A stretch of DNA of 64,000 nt from assembly GCF_006829085.1 (NCBI RefSeq), contig NZ_BJTC01000004.1:62001-126000 (forward strand), written 5' to 3'. The first letter of the stretch is position 1; every line of letters begins with the position of its first letter. Made by a program: the position numbers and the translations under genes. The DNA is from Chryseobacterium sp. ON_d1. GTDB taxonomy: Bacteria; Bacteroidota; Bacteroidia; Flavobacteriales; Weeksellaceae. This document shows positions 54,045 through 62,151 of the stretch, in pieces. Under the pieces are notes generated by a model. The model had not been told where the DNA came from and ran no database searches. It saw only the letters and a list, made by a program, of their open reading frames with translations.

Positions 54045-54869
54045 ATGAAAACAATAATTGTCTGCACAGATTTTTCTGAGGAAGCTGAAAATGCTGTTCA
54101 TTATGCAGCCTCTATGGCTAAAGAAAATACCTATAAGATTATACTGTTTAATCTTCAAACCGTTTCCATTCATGCTTTGAATGCACAGGCTTCGGCAGAT
54201 TTTTTCTATACCCAGACGCTTAAAAATCAAAAAAAACTGGAGGATAAAGCAATGGAGCTTAAAAGATTGTACAGTATTGAAGCCGGATACCATCTGGCAT
54301 CCGGCAATTTTATTGAAGAACTTGAAAACTGTATACAGGTAAAAGGCTGTGGTTTCCTGGTCATGGGAATGGCAGAGAAAACTTTGGAACAAAAGCTTTT
54401 GGGCAATCATGTCACAAGGGCAATTCACAGAATAAAAAAGCCGATATTAATTGTTCCTTCCAATATAGAATATACAGGAATCAGGAAAATACTTTTTGCT
54501 TATGACACGCACAGGAGTATGACCTGGTCTGCAATGAACGATATTTATTATTTTATTAATGAGTTTAATGCTGAGATTGAAGTCTTTAACGTAAGCGAAA
54601 GTCTGGAAGATTTTACTGAGGTTATTCATGATGTTGTCCTGAATTCCGGATATGATCTGGATGATATTAAATACAGCTTTAAAATGATTCAATCCATCGA
54701 AGTCATTAAGGCTATAGAAGAGGAAATAAAAATTACCAGCCCTGATCTTCTGACTATGGTTCCTTACAAATACAACCTTGTAGAATCTCTTTTCCACCGC
54801 AGTAAAACAGCTATTATGGCTTACAGGAATAAAGTACCATTACTGTCAATTCCCTTAAACATAGATTAA
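54045..54869 (+). CDS. universal stress protein, two UspA domains
   Basis: A 274-residue cytosolic protein made of two UspA-like halves. The first half begins TIIVCTDFSEEAENAVHYAASMAKENTYKIILF and contains LVMGMAEKTLEQKLLGNHVTRAIHRIKKPILIVP, where the G-x-G nucleotide-binding pattern is only partly kept. The second half starts KILFAYDTHRS and is more divergent. Universal stress proteins are induced in growth arrest; the binding of ATP is uncertain here. Single gene with a strong downstream terminator. Confidence 0.9.
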   Translation: MKTIIVCTDFSEEAENAVHYAASMAKENTYKIILFNLQTVSIHALNAQASADFFYTQTLKNQKKLEDKAMELKRLYSIEAGYHLASGNFIEELENCIQVKGCGFLVMGMAEKTLEQKLLGNHVTRAIHRIKKPILIVPSNIEYTGIRKILFAYDTHRSMTWSAMNDIYYFINEFNAEIEVFNVSESLEDFTEVIHDVVLNSGYDLDDIKYSFKMIQSIEVIKAIEEEIKITSPDLLTMVPYKYNLVESLFHRSKTAIMAYRNKVPLLSIPLNID

Positions 54870-54944
54870 GATCAATAAAAATCTGTTCACATTTGAATTA
54901 TCCTTTTTGCCTTTAAAGGCTAAATTTTACACTTAATCTTGTTT

Positions 54945-54979
54945 AACAGGCCCGGAAAAATTTCCCGGGCCTGTTTTTA
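54945..54979. terminator. bidirectional terminator
   Basis: AACAGGCCCGG (54945-54955) and CCGGGCCTGTT (54965-54975) form a perfect 11-bp GC-rich stem, with T-tracts on both sides. Serves the convergent stress protein and oxidoreductase genes. Confidence 0.95.
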
Positions 54980-54982
54980 TTT

Positions 54983-55930
54983 TTAGAGATTTACAATTAC
55001 TTTTCCTGTAACGCGGTTGGTTTCAATCTCCAGATGTGCCATAGCTATGTCTTCCAGCGGAAATGTTTTATAAACAAAGGGTTTCAGCACTTCTTCCTTC
55101 AATAAACCAGCAATTGCCTCCGTGGTTTCTTTTTTAGACGCTACCATCATAAACTCAATATTCACATTTCTCTGCGTGGCTTTGCCTGCAATATCCTCAG
55201 GAATCTCAGGCGACGGAAGTGTTACGATCACCCCGTTCTCTTTTACAATATCTACTGAATCAGATAAAGTTTTTCCCTGAAGGGTGTCAATGACTATATC
55301 TGCTTCCTGTACTTTTTCATGAAAGTTTTCCGTTGTATAATCAATATGTTCATCAGCCCCAAGCGATAGAACAAAATCCCTGTTTTTACCGGATGACACC
55401 CCGATAACATACGCTCCGAAATGCTTCGCCATCTGAACAGCAAAATGACCAACACCGCCTGACGCCGCATGGACCAGAACCCTGCTTCCTTTTTTAACTT
55501 TAGCAACGTCTACCAATGCCTGATAAGCCGTCGAAGCTGCCATTGATGCTGCAGCCGCCTGCTGATGAGTAATATTCCGGGGCTTTAATGCCAGATGAGC
55601 TGCTGGAGCTGCAACATATTCTGCATAAGCGTTTCCTTTTCCAAAAAAGTTAACCATTCCAAAGACTTCATCTCCTGTTTTAAAATCAGTTACGTTTTTC
55701 CCTGTTTCCACTACCTCTCCCGAGATATCCCATCCCAAAACAACAGGTCTTTTTTCTTCAAAAATCCAGTTCAGAACTCCTTCATAGGCTCTGGACTTTA
55801 CATCTACAGGATTAATACTTACCGATACCACTTTTACCAACACCTCATCATTTCCTATTACAGGTTTGTCTATTTCTGTCAATTGAAAATTTCCGACACT
55901 TCCTGCTTCGTTTAAAATAACAGCTTTCAT
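54983..55930 (-). CDS. NADP-dependent quinone-oxidoreductase-type MDR enzyme
   Basis: A 315-residue medium-chain dehydrogenase/reductase without the structural-zinc Cys cluster. Start MKAVILNEAGSVGNF (ATG 55930; a start 18 codons upstream crosses the promoter). NPVDVKSRAYEGVLN and VLGWDISGEVVETGKNVTDFKTGDEVFG are the catalytic-domain blocks, and VLVHAASGGVGHFAVQMAKHFGA is the nucleotide-binding motif of quinone reductases. It reduces quinones or enals using NADPH. It is divergent from, and probably repressed by, the HxlR regulator. Confidence 0.92.
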   Translation of the reverse strand: MKAVILNEAGSVGNFQLTEIDKPVIGNDEVLVKVVSVSINPVDVKSRAYEGVLNWIFEEKRPVVLGWDISGEVVETGKNVTDFKTGDEVFGMVNFFGKGNAYAEYVAAPAAHLALKPRNITHQQAAAASMAASTAYQALVDVAKVKKGSRVLVHAASGGVGHFAVQMAKHFGAYVIGVSSGKNRDFVLSLGADEHIDYTTENFHEKVQEADIVIDTLQGKTLSDSVDIVKENGVIVTLPSPEIPEDIAGKATQRNVNIEFMMVASKKETTEAIAGLLKEEVLKPFVYKTFPLEDIAMAHLEIETNRVTGKVIVNL

Positions 55931-55948
55931 CTTTTTTAATTTTAATTG

Positions 55949-55984
55949 TTGGACAAATGTAGTCTCATCATATCTTTGCAGCAA
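55949..55984. promoter_or_regulatory. overlapping divergent promoters of oxidoreductase and hxlR genes
   Basis: Plus strand: TTG 55949-55951, N19, TATCTTTG 55971-55978. Minus strand: TTG (complement of 55982-55984), N20, TACATTTG (complement of 55954-55961). The two promoters overlap almost completely. GTAT-N5-ATAC at 55999-56011 is a possible half-site pair for the regulator. Confidence 0.75.
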
Positions 55985-56050
55985 GTATGCACTTTTTTGT
56001 ATTCTACATACCTAAAATATACTAATACTGATTATCAAATATTTGAAAAA

Positions 56051-56398
56051 ATGTTAAAAATAAAAAAAGTCACCAATGAGCCATCCTGTCCTGTGGATTA
56101 TGCCTTTAAAAGGATTGGAGGAAAGTATAAAGGCCGTATTTTATGGTATCTTCATCTGAAAACGGTCATGCGTTATGGTGAACTTCGCAAAGCCCTTTCT
56201 GATATTACTCCTAAAATGCTTACCCAAACTGTGCGGGAGCTGGAAGATGACGGACTTATCCATAGAGAAGTCTATCATGAAGTACCTCCAAAGGTAGAAT
56301 ATTCTTTAACGGAAACCGGCGCCGAACTCATTCCTTTCATTGATTATCTGAGACTCTGGGGTGAAAATCAGATTGAAAAAGAGAGAATAAAAAGCTAA
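56051..56398 (+). CDS. HxlR (MarR/DUF24) family transcriptional regulator
   Basis: A 115-residue winged-helix regulator. EPSCPVDYAFKRIGGKYKGRILWYLH, ELRKALSDITPKMLTQTVRELEDDGLIHR and YSLTETGAEL are the HxlR/DUF24 blocks. Cys13 sits where redox-sensing members such as YodB or QorR carry the reactive Cys. I choose ATG 56051 because the extra 35 residues of a longer frame overlap the promoter and are not typical. In Corynebacterium a DUF24 regulator, QorR, controls a quinone oxidoreductase next to it, and the same pairing is seen here. Confidence 0.92.
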   Translation: MLKIKKVTNEPSCPVDYAFKRIGGKYKGRILWYLHLKTVMRYGELRKALSDITPKMLTQTVRELEDDGLIHREVYHEVPPKVEYSLTETGAELIPFIDYLRLWGENQIEKERIKS

Positions 56399-56712
56399 AA
56401 CAATGACCTGATTTAGCCAGATAACAGGTACTGTTGTTTTTATGCGTTATTCGTCTTACTGCAACATGATATTGCCGTATTAAGGATTTGCTGTTTTAAT
56501 TTCCATCAAAACCATGAATGTTCATCATGGTTTTTATTCTATGTAGAGTCCTGCCATTAAATATTTTTAACTAAAAAAATAAACACCGAATTCATATCCA
56601 TCTGAATATCAAAAAGTCGTAAATTTAATAAAGGATAAAAACAGTGTTTTCCCCCTTTTCTATAGTTGTGCCGTTCGCTAATTTTGTTCCATAAAATTAA
56701 AAACCATAAAAA
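56399..56712. other. spacer behind hxlR with a terminator-like hairpin
   Basis: About 314 bases. AAAACCATGA (56508-56517) and TCATGGTTTT (56525-56534) form a 10-bp hairpin followed by Ts, likely ending the hxlR message. TAATTTTG at 56679-56686 is a -7 candidate for the lipoprotein gene at 56713. Confidence 0.6.
56508..56536 (+). terminator. terminator behind hxlR
   Basis: Perfect 10-bp stem AAAACCATGA/TCATGGTTTT with a 7-base loop and a following T-tract. Confidence 0.75.
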
Positions 56713-57258
56713 ATGAAAACTTCCTTTTTTACTAAGATTTTAAGTCCGCTCTGCACAGCATTTATTCTTATTTTCTGCTTGCTAAGCTGCAATGAACCCC
56801 CTAAAGAACCCGTAAGTAACAGTTACAAAAAGAAACTGATCAGTTACCGTGAAGGCAGGGTCCTTTTTGATGAATACACCAGAACCAATCATGAAATTCT
56901 CACCAAATACCGAAACGGAGAACCCGATTCCCGATGGTACTGGTTTTCACTGGAAGACATGGAAGGATATATTCAATACGTAAAAGAAAACGCAAAAAAA
57001 CAAAAATTAAAAAATGTAGGAATCAGGATTTATATGGGAAAATATCCCTTAAATCATCCTAAAAACAGAATGGCAAAACCTGAATATGCAGGCTACCAAA
57101 CCATATTTTTAGTTCCTACTTCACAAAAAAGAAAAAAAGACAATGCAATGTCCAGAGGCGAGGCAACTGATGAAAATACAGATGTGCCATCTATAGAATC
57201 CATGAATATGACCAACCTTGCCCCTCCTCCAAAAACCTTATCCGGAACAATGCCTTAA
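56713..57258 (+). CDS. hypothetical lipoprotein upstream of a signalling gene set
   Basis: A 181-residue exported lipoprotein (MKTSFFTKILSPLCTAFILIFCLLSCNEPPKEP, Cys26). The mature part (YREGRVLFDEYTRTNHEILTKYRNGEPDSRWYWFSLEDMEGYIQYVKENAKKQKLKNVGIRIYMGKYP) looks like a small alpha/beta domain, with a disordered tail. I do not recognise a family. It precedes a membrane protein, kinase and regulator on the same strand (13 bases to the next start), so it may be the periplasmic sensor of that set. Confidence 0.7.
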   Translation: MKTSFFTKILSPLCTAFILIFCLLSCNEPPKEPVSNSYKKKLISYREGRVLFDEYTRTNHEILTKYRNGEPDSRWYWFSLEDMEGYIQYVKENAKKQKLKNVGIRIYMGKYPLNHPKNRMAKPEYAGYQTIFLVPTSQKRKKDNAMSRGEATDENTDVPSIESMNMTNLAPPPKTLSGTMP

Positions 57259-57271
57259 AAAAACAGAAATT

Positions 57272-57916
57272 ATGAACTGGAATATTGAAACAGGGAAACA
57301 GATATCTATGATCTTATCCATTGCAGTGATGATTTTAATGATCATAAAATACAGAAAAACCGGAAAAGAAAATTTCTTTTTTATCATCGGATACCTGCTG
57401 TCTTCCCTGATCGATATTTTCTGTTATTTCTATTACGACCTGACGAAACTGCCCACAGATATATTTTATGTAATCGGGTTTTTAATGGTTGTATTCTTTC
57501 TGTATTTGTTTTATTATTATCAGTTATTGTATGTCCCATTGCTCAAAAAAATACAGGTTGGCATTCTTGTACTTTTTGTTCTCAATATCTTTGTAATGTT
57601 TTATACCGAAGATCATCTGCTTCATCATTTTTCTTTCAATATGCTTTATGCAGATATTCTTCTGTTGCTATTTTCAATTATCTTGTTTCTGTACCAAACC
57701 TTTAATTCTGATAAGATCTTAGAAATCAAAAATTATTTACCGTTCTGGATTTCAGTGTCTTTACTGATCTTTTTTATTGGAAGTATCCCGATACTTTTTT
57801 TCAGAAATACCGTTTCGGAGAGTATTTATTTCTTTATATTATTTATGCTGAATCTGATCAGTAACAGCATACTTATATTGGGATTAATTTGGAATAAACA
57901 GGAAAAAATCAGATAA
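57272..57916 (+). CDS. multi-pass membrane protein next to histidine kinase
   Basis: A 214-residue integral membrane protein with seven hydrophobic helices (IASMIL-type stretches at about 13-28, 36-52, 64-88, 96-112, 124-146, 155-173 and 187-206) and almost no soluble part. Start ATG 57272; the frame continues upstream through the lipoprotein end, which is rejected. No homologous family recognised. The following kinase has only a single transmembrane helix, so this protein may be its membrane sensor subunit. Spacing to the kinase is 11 bases. Confidence 0.7.
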   Translation: MNWNIETGKQISMILSIAVMILMIIKYRKTGKENFFFIIGYLLSSLIDIFCYFYYDLTKLPTDIFYVIGFLMVVFFLYLFYYYQLLYVPLLKKIQVGILVLFVLNIFVMFYTEDHLLHHFSFNMLYADILLLLFSIILFLYQTFNSDKILEIKNYLPFWISVSLLIFFIGSIPILFFRNTVSESIYFFILFMLNLISNSILILGLIWNKQEKIR

Positions 57917-57927
57917 AAACCCTCAAA

Positions 57928-58698
57928 ATGGAAGAGAATAATCTGGTCATCATCTTTACGATTACTTTATTCATCATTGTTCTGACAATGATCTTCATTT
58001 ATGCGGTTTTCATCAAGAAAAAAACAACAATGCTGATAGAGCAAAAGGAAAAAGACCTGCGGTTTGAAAAGGAGCTGGCCACTTCACAGGTAGAAATGAA
58101 GGAGCAGACACTCAATTATATAGGGCAGGAATTACATGATGATCTGGGACAGAAACTTTCCGTTGTCCGCCTGCGACAAAACCAGCTGATTACCAAATTG
58201 AAAGATTCTGAGAAAGAAGACCTGATCGAACTCAATGAATTATTGGGAGAATGTATACAGGATATAAGAAACCTTTCTAAAACATTAATCACTGAGCAAA
58301 TCATTCATTTCGGGCTGGCAGAATCCATAGAAAGAGAAGTCCAAAGGATCAGAAAACTCAAATTATTAAAAATAGAATTCATCACTCAAAAACAGGACAT
58401 TGATATCACTCCAAAACATGGTCTTATTCTTTTCAGGATTATCCAGGAAAGTATCAATAATATTCTGAAACATTCCAAAGCCAAAAACGTTTCCATACAG
58501 CTGGAAGATGACTGTGAAAAATTACACATCAGTATTTCTGATAACGGAAAAGGCTTTGATACAAACATTATTCAGGATGGCTCAGGATTAAAAAACATGG
58601 AGCTGAGAGCCAGGCTGATCCATGCAGAATTCACAATACAATCACAACTGAATAAAGGAACACAAACTTTGATAACCTATCACAAAAATTTATTATGA
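57928..58698 (+). CDS. NarL-type sensor histidine kinase
   Basis: A 256-residue kinase: one N-terminal transmembrane helix (7-28), a coiled coil (about 33-60), the HisKA_3 block NYIGQELHDDLGQKLSVVRL with His70, and a HATPase domain with RIIQESINNILKHSKA and SDNGKGFDTN and a terminal GSGLKNMELRARLIHAEF. Without a sensor domain it must take its signal from another subunit, for which the neighbouring membrane protein is the obvious candidate. Its stop overlaps the regulator ATG (ATGA), showing translational coupling. Confidence 0.93.
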   Translation: MEENNLVIIFTITLFIIVLTMIFIYAVFIKKKTTMLIEQKEKDLRFEKELATSQVEMKEQTLNYIGQELHDDLGQKLSVVRLRQNQLITKLKDSEKEDLIELNELLGECIQDIRNLSKTLITEQIIHFGLAESIEREVQRIRKLKLLKIEFITQKQDIDITPKHGLILFRIIQESINNILKHSKAKNVSIQLEDDCEKLHISISDNGKGFDTNIIQDGSGLKNMELRARLIHAEFTIQSQLNKGTQTLITYHKNLL

Positions 58699-59339
58699 AA
58701 ACTATTCCCATAGCGATCGTTGATGATCATACTCTGATTTCCAAAGCCTTGGAGAATATGATCACAGAGAATACTCAGTACAGGGTCATTATGAATTATC
58801 CCAACGGAGAAGAATTTATTGCAGGAGTGGAAAAAGCTTCTGAATTACCCGCTGTAGTACTGATGGATGTCAATATGCCTTATAAAAACGGTATAGAAAC
58901 TACAGAATGGCTTACAGAACATTATCCTGATATCAAAGTGATCGCCCTGACCATGGATGACGATGAAAGAATATTGATTAAAATGCTGAAAGCAGGAGCT
59001 AAAGGCTATCTGCTGAAAGATATGCAGCCCTCCATCCTTTTTCAGGCTATTGAAACCGTATTTGAAAAAGGAAGCTTTTATACTGATTTTGTAGCACAGA
59101 AGTTATTGAAAGTAAAAACAGAAGAAGCTAAAAATGCCTCTTTGCTTTCGGAGCTTAAAGACCGGGAAAAAGAGTTTATTAAATGGGCCTGCAGCGAACT
59201 TACCTACAAAGAAATTGCTGACAAAATGTGCCTCAGCCCCAAAACAATTGATGGCTACAGAGATTCTGTTTTTGTAAAACTGGATATAAAAAACAGAGCC
59301 GGGCTCGTACTTTTTGCCTTAAAACATGATCTCTGCTAA
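58695..59339 (+). CDS. NarL/FixJ response regulator, LuxR-type
   Basis: A 214-residue response regulator: receiver domain with the acidic pair DD (10-11), acceptor Asp58 in VVLMDVNMPYKNG and the C-terminal Lys of GYLLKDM, then a LuxR-type helix-turn-helix (LKDREKEFIKWACSELTYKEIADKMCLSPKTIDGYRDSVFVKLDIKNRAGLV). It is phosphorylated by the kinase encoded just before it. Directly downstream, after a strong hairpin, lie the metacaspase and trypsin-like genes, its most likely targets by position. Confidence 0.94.
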   Translation: MKTIPIAIVDDHTLISKALENMITENTQYRVIMNYPNGEEFIAGVEKASELPAVVLMDVNMPYKNGIETTEWLTEHYPDIKVIALTMDDDERILIKMLKAGAKGYLLKDMQPSILFQAIETVFEKGSFYTDFVAQKLLKVKTEEAKNASLLSELKDREKEFIKWACSELTYKEIADKMCLSPKTIDGYRDSVFVKLDIKNRAGLVLFALKHDLC

Positions 59340-59376
59340 ATTAATTCGTAGTTTTTAACCAACATCTTCACATTCT

Positions 59377-59417
59377 GATATCACTTCGGCGGCTCTTCAA
59401 GCCGCCGAAGTGATATT
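59377..59417 (+). repeat. perfect 16-bp GC-rich inverted repeat (hairpin)
   Basis: TATCACTTCGGCGGCT (59379-59394) and AGCCGCCGAAGTGATA (59400-59415) pair exactly around CTTCA. No T-tract follows, so it is not a normal intrinsic terminator, though a weak terminator or a transcript-stabilising element is possible. It separates the two-component genes from the protease genes. Confidence 0.85.
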
Positions 59418-59585
59418 CGTAACTCATTCATAAACAGACAAAAAGGTGTTTTTCCTTTTTCAAAACACGGTTTTCTCCTCTGTTTTCGTCCTGCAGAATG
59501 ACGGAATTTTGTCATAGAAAAAACACAGAAAGGCAGCCCCCGAAAAGCCGGAACAGAGTAGGGAATATTTTTTAAAACTAATACA

Positions 59586-60431
59586 ATGAAAAAAGCACTT
59601 ATCGTAGGTATTAATGATTACGCACCTATCGGATACGGAGGTCCGGACCTTAATGGCTGTGTAAATGATGCAAGGGATATGGCCAACACATTGGTCATCT
59701 GCGGTTTTAGTCCGGCAAAGATTAAAATCCTGACCAATCAAAATGCTACAAGAGCGAATATCCTGAATTATCTGAAATCCATGATCAGCACAAGTGTAAA
59801 AGGTGATTCTCTTGTTTTTTATTATTCAGGGCACGGAACCAGAGTAGCTAATATTGGGTCAGATCTTGAGCTTGATGGTTTGGATGAAGCCATCTGTCCG
59901 CACGATTATGCCAATGCCGGTGTCATTCGTGATGACGACTTTAAAGCGGTTCTTGACAAACTGAAAGCAGGGGTCAATATGGAAGTGATCTTTGACTGCT
60001 GTTATTCCGGAACAGGAACCAGAAAAATGGATCTGGGCCTGGAAACTGACCTTCTCAACGAAACGGCCCGTTATATTCCCCCCATGCTTGAGGACGAATT
60101 CTATCTGACCTATGCCAGTGAAATCGGGGCTGCTAAAAATGTAAAAAAATCAACTGTTCTTACGAAAGCTCTCGTCCCTGTTTCCGGAATGAACCATACG
60201 CTATGGGCTGCAGCAAAAGATAATCAGGTTTCAATGGAAGGTAATATCAGCGGACAGATACGGGGCTATTTCACCTATCACTTCTGTAAAATCCTGCGGG
60301 CGACCAATGGGAATATCGTCCGAAAAACACTTGATAAACAGGTAGCTGTTGCACTGGCCGCTATGGGAGCTGCCCAGATCAACCAGACTGAAAGCATGAC
60401 CACAGAATTTTCTCAGAAAATATTTACTTAA
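59586..60431 (+). CDS. caspase family (type I metacaspase-like) protease
   Basis: A 281-residue C14-family peptidase. It starts KKALIVGINDYAP and carries the catalytic pair: His83 in FYYSGHGT and Cys139 in IFDCCYSGTG. GGPDLNGCVNDARDMANTL and DEAICPHDY are family blocks. Prokaryotic metacaspases of this kind cut after Arg or Lys and are usually free of the C-terminal domain, as here. No signal peptide is seen, so it acts in the cytosol. In bacteria such proteases are linked to cell death and to anti-phage systems, but no such role is shown for this one. It starts the protease pair, 73 bases before the next gene. Confidence 0.92.
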   Translation: MKKALIVGINDYAPIGYGGPDLNGCVNDARDMANTLVICGFSPAKIKILTNQNATRANILNYLKSMISTSVKGDSLVFYYSGHGTRVANIGSDLELDGLDEAICPHDYANAGVIRDDDFKAVLDKLKAGVNMEVIFDCCYSGTGTRKMDLGLETDLLNETARYIPPMLEDEFYLTYASEIGAAKNVKKSTVLTKALVPVSGMNHTLWAAAKDNQVSMEGNISGQIRGYFTYHFCKILRATNGNIVRKTLDKQVAVALAAMGAAQINQTESMTTEFSQKIFT

Positions 60432-60504
60432 CTGATAATCATGACCGGCGGAATCCGAAAAGCCATTAAAAGAGTAGGAATATACCAGATTAAAAATAAT
60501 AATC

Positions 60505-61515
60505 ATGTCAAAAATCGAAAACAACAACCCAATGACCGCTGAAGAAGTGTTAAGACTCAGAACGGTTAAAGCAAAATCGGCTGAAAAACCGGAAACAATT
60601 GAAAAGCTATTTAAACAGGCTCCTGCCATGGAAACTATTAACGGAAGAACTTTCCCTAAGGGAATGAAAACCATAGGAATGCCCATGGACGAGAAAACAG
60701 CAGAAAACAGGACTCTGGAAACCGATCATTTTTACCCTACCCATGCTGATTTTGAATACAGTCCAAAACTGGAACCGAAAAGAGACCGTAAACCAAAATT
60801 CATTGACAGAGACTCTTTCCTGACTCCGGAAAATGCAAGAACCATTTTTGGAGCCGATCAGAGAAAGGTATACAATTCTACAGCCTATCCATGGAGATGT
60901 GTCGGCAGAGTGGAAAGTTCTTTAGGTTCAGGAAGCGGTGTGATGATCGGGCCAAGACACCTTCTTACCTGCTCCCATATTGTAGACTGGCAGCCTAATA
61001 ATACTACAGGATGGCTGAAATTCATTCCTATGTATTACAACGGAAGCGCTCCTTACGGAACTGCCTGGGGCACCTTAACCTATTACAAGTATAAAGTGGC
61101 TGGCCCTACTATTGATTCAACAGAAATACAATATGATTATGTAGTAATTGTATTGGACAGGCCTATTGGAAACAGCACAGGCTGGTTAGGCTCAAAATCC
61201 TATTCTGATTCCTGGGATGGAGGAGCTTACTGGACCCATGCAGGATATCCGGGAGACCTTACAGGAACCCAAAGACCTACCTACCAAACCGGTATTGCCC
61301 TGGATGGAGATTTCTGGAGTGCTGATGACAACGAAAGCATGAGCCATAAAGCAGATATATGGCCTGGACAAAGCGGAGGTCCTTTTTGGGGATATTGGGA
61401 CGGCTCTCCGTATGCTGTGGCGACTCAAAGCGCGCATAATCCAAGCGATAATTTTGCAAGTGGCGGCTCAGATTTAGTCAATCTGGTCATCAGAGCGAGA
61501 AATGAGCATCCTTAA
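60505..61515 (+). CDS. trypsin-like (V8-type) serine protease with long N-terminal extension
   Basis: A 336-residue protease of the trypsin fold. The triad is His158 in LLTCSHIVDW, Asp211 in QYDYVVIVLD and Ser290 in WPGQSGGPFWG; the protease domain covers about 125-336. Ahead of it is an N-terminal extension of about 120 residues, charged and Lys/Arg-rich, without a signal peptide (it starts MSKIENNNPMTAEEVLRLRT). This looks like a pro-region or an interaction domain. The Lys/Arg-rich 88-104 stretch (SPKLEPKRDRKPKFIDR) is a natural site for cleavage by the metacaspase encoded before it. Confidence 0.9.
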   Translation: MSKIENNNPMTAEEVLRLRTVKAKSAEKPETIEKLFKQAPAMETINGRTFPKGMKTIGMPMDEKTAENRTLETDHFYPTHADFEYSPKLEPKRDRKPKFIDRDSFLTPENARTIFGADQRKVYNSTAYPWRCVGRVESSLGSGSGVMIGPRHLLTCSHIVDWQPNNTTGWLKFIPMYYNGSAPYGTAWGTLTYYKYKVAGPTIDSTEIQYDYVVIVLDRPIGNSTGWLGSKSYSDSWDGGAYWTHAGYPGDLTGTQRPTYQTGIALDGDFWSADDNESMSHKADIWPGQSGGPFWGYWDGSPYAVATQSAHNPSDNFASGGSDLVNLVIRARNEHP

Positions 61516-61539
61516 TTTATTTTTTTAGTTTAAATCTTT

Positions 61540-61565
61540 AGCCTGCCTTTCGGGGTGGGCTTTTT
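61540..61565 (+). terminator. terminator of the protease pair
   Basis: AGCCTGCC and GGTGGGCT pair around a short loop (8 bp, two G-T pairs) and are followed by TTTTT, 25 bases after the trypsin-like gene. Confidence 0.7.
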
Positions 61566-61590
61566 GATATAAACTAAAATATATGACCAA

Positions 61591-61624
61591 TTGAGTCAGT
61601 ATTCTCAATATTTTAATACATTTG
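61591..61624 (+). promoter_or_regulatory. possible promoter of the 61642 gene
   Basis: TTG (61591-61593) and TACATTTG (61617-61624) with a 23-base spacer, slightly longer than usual, 17 bases before the ATG. Confidence 0.45.
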
Positions 61625-61641
61625 TTTAAAACATATTTCAG

Positions 61642-62151
61642 ATGAATTTCGAGCAGATCAACTTACACCTTGAGGCTTATAAGGAACATAACCAGATTCT
61701 GGATGCAGCAAAATACCTGATCCATTCTTTTAATCTGGAACATGAAAACTTTGCAGGATTTGGTTTCAGGGAAGAGCTTTCTCCTACCTCTATGCTTCTT
61801 ACGGCAGAGGGTGATCTGGGAGGGCCACAAACCGTAATGATCCCAAGAAATTTATTTGATTTTGATCTGAACCTTGTCTTAAATATGGTTGCCCACGAAA
61901 TGCTCCACGTAAGACAGAAAGCTCCCGGGCAGGTCATTGAAGACAAAAATGAAAGAGAATTTCAGGCGTATTATGAAATGCTTTTTCACAAAGTTTTCCC
62001 TCAGATTCCCGAGGTTTCGGATTTTCATAAAAAATTCTTCGGAGGAAAAGCCCTGGAATATTACAGGAGAATGGGCGAAGGTTCGGTACTACAGCAAAAA
62101 TATGCAGAACAGAAAACAGAAGTTGAACATTTAATTAACGAATTGCCATGA
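61642..62151 (+). CDS. HExxH-containing metallopeptidase-like protein
   Basis: A 169-residue cytosolic protein that I cannot name. NLVLNMVAHEMLHVRQ gives an HExxH zinc site (around residues 81-85), and NEREFQAYYEMLFHKVFPQ after it contains a Glu in the position of a third ligand, the layout of small gluzincin-like metalloproteases. No signal peptide. An LDAAKYLIHSFNLEHENF start and a Lys-rich end complete it. First of four genes running to 63543 with overlaps or very short spacers, so it may be co-expressed with an RNA-binding and an exonuclease-like protein. Confidence 0.68.
   Translation: MNFEQINLHLEAYKEHNQILDAAKYLIHSFNLEHENFAGFGFREELSPTSMLLTAEGDLGGPQTVMIPRNLFDFDLNLVLNMVAHEMLHVRQKAPGQVIEDKNEREFQAYYEMLFHKVFPQIPEVSDFHKKFFGGKALEYYRRMGEGSVLQQKYAEQKTEVEHLINELP

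Noticed and set aside
59498..59515. ATGAC-N8-GTCAT as an operator in front of the metacaspase gene
   Set aside because: A five-base palindrome of this kind is expected by chance in this length; no second copy was seen.
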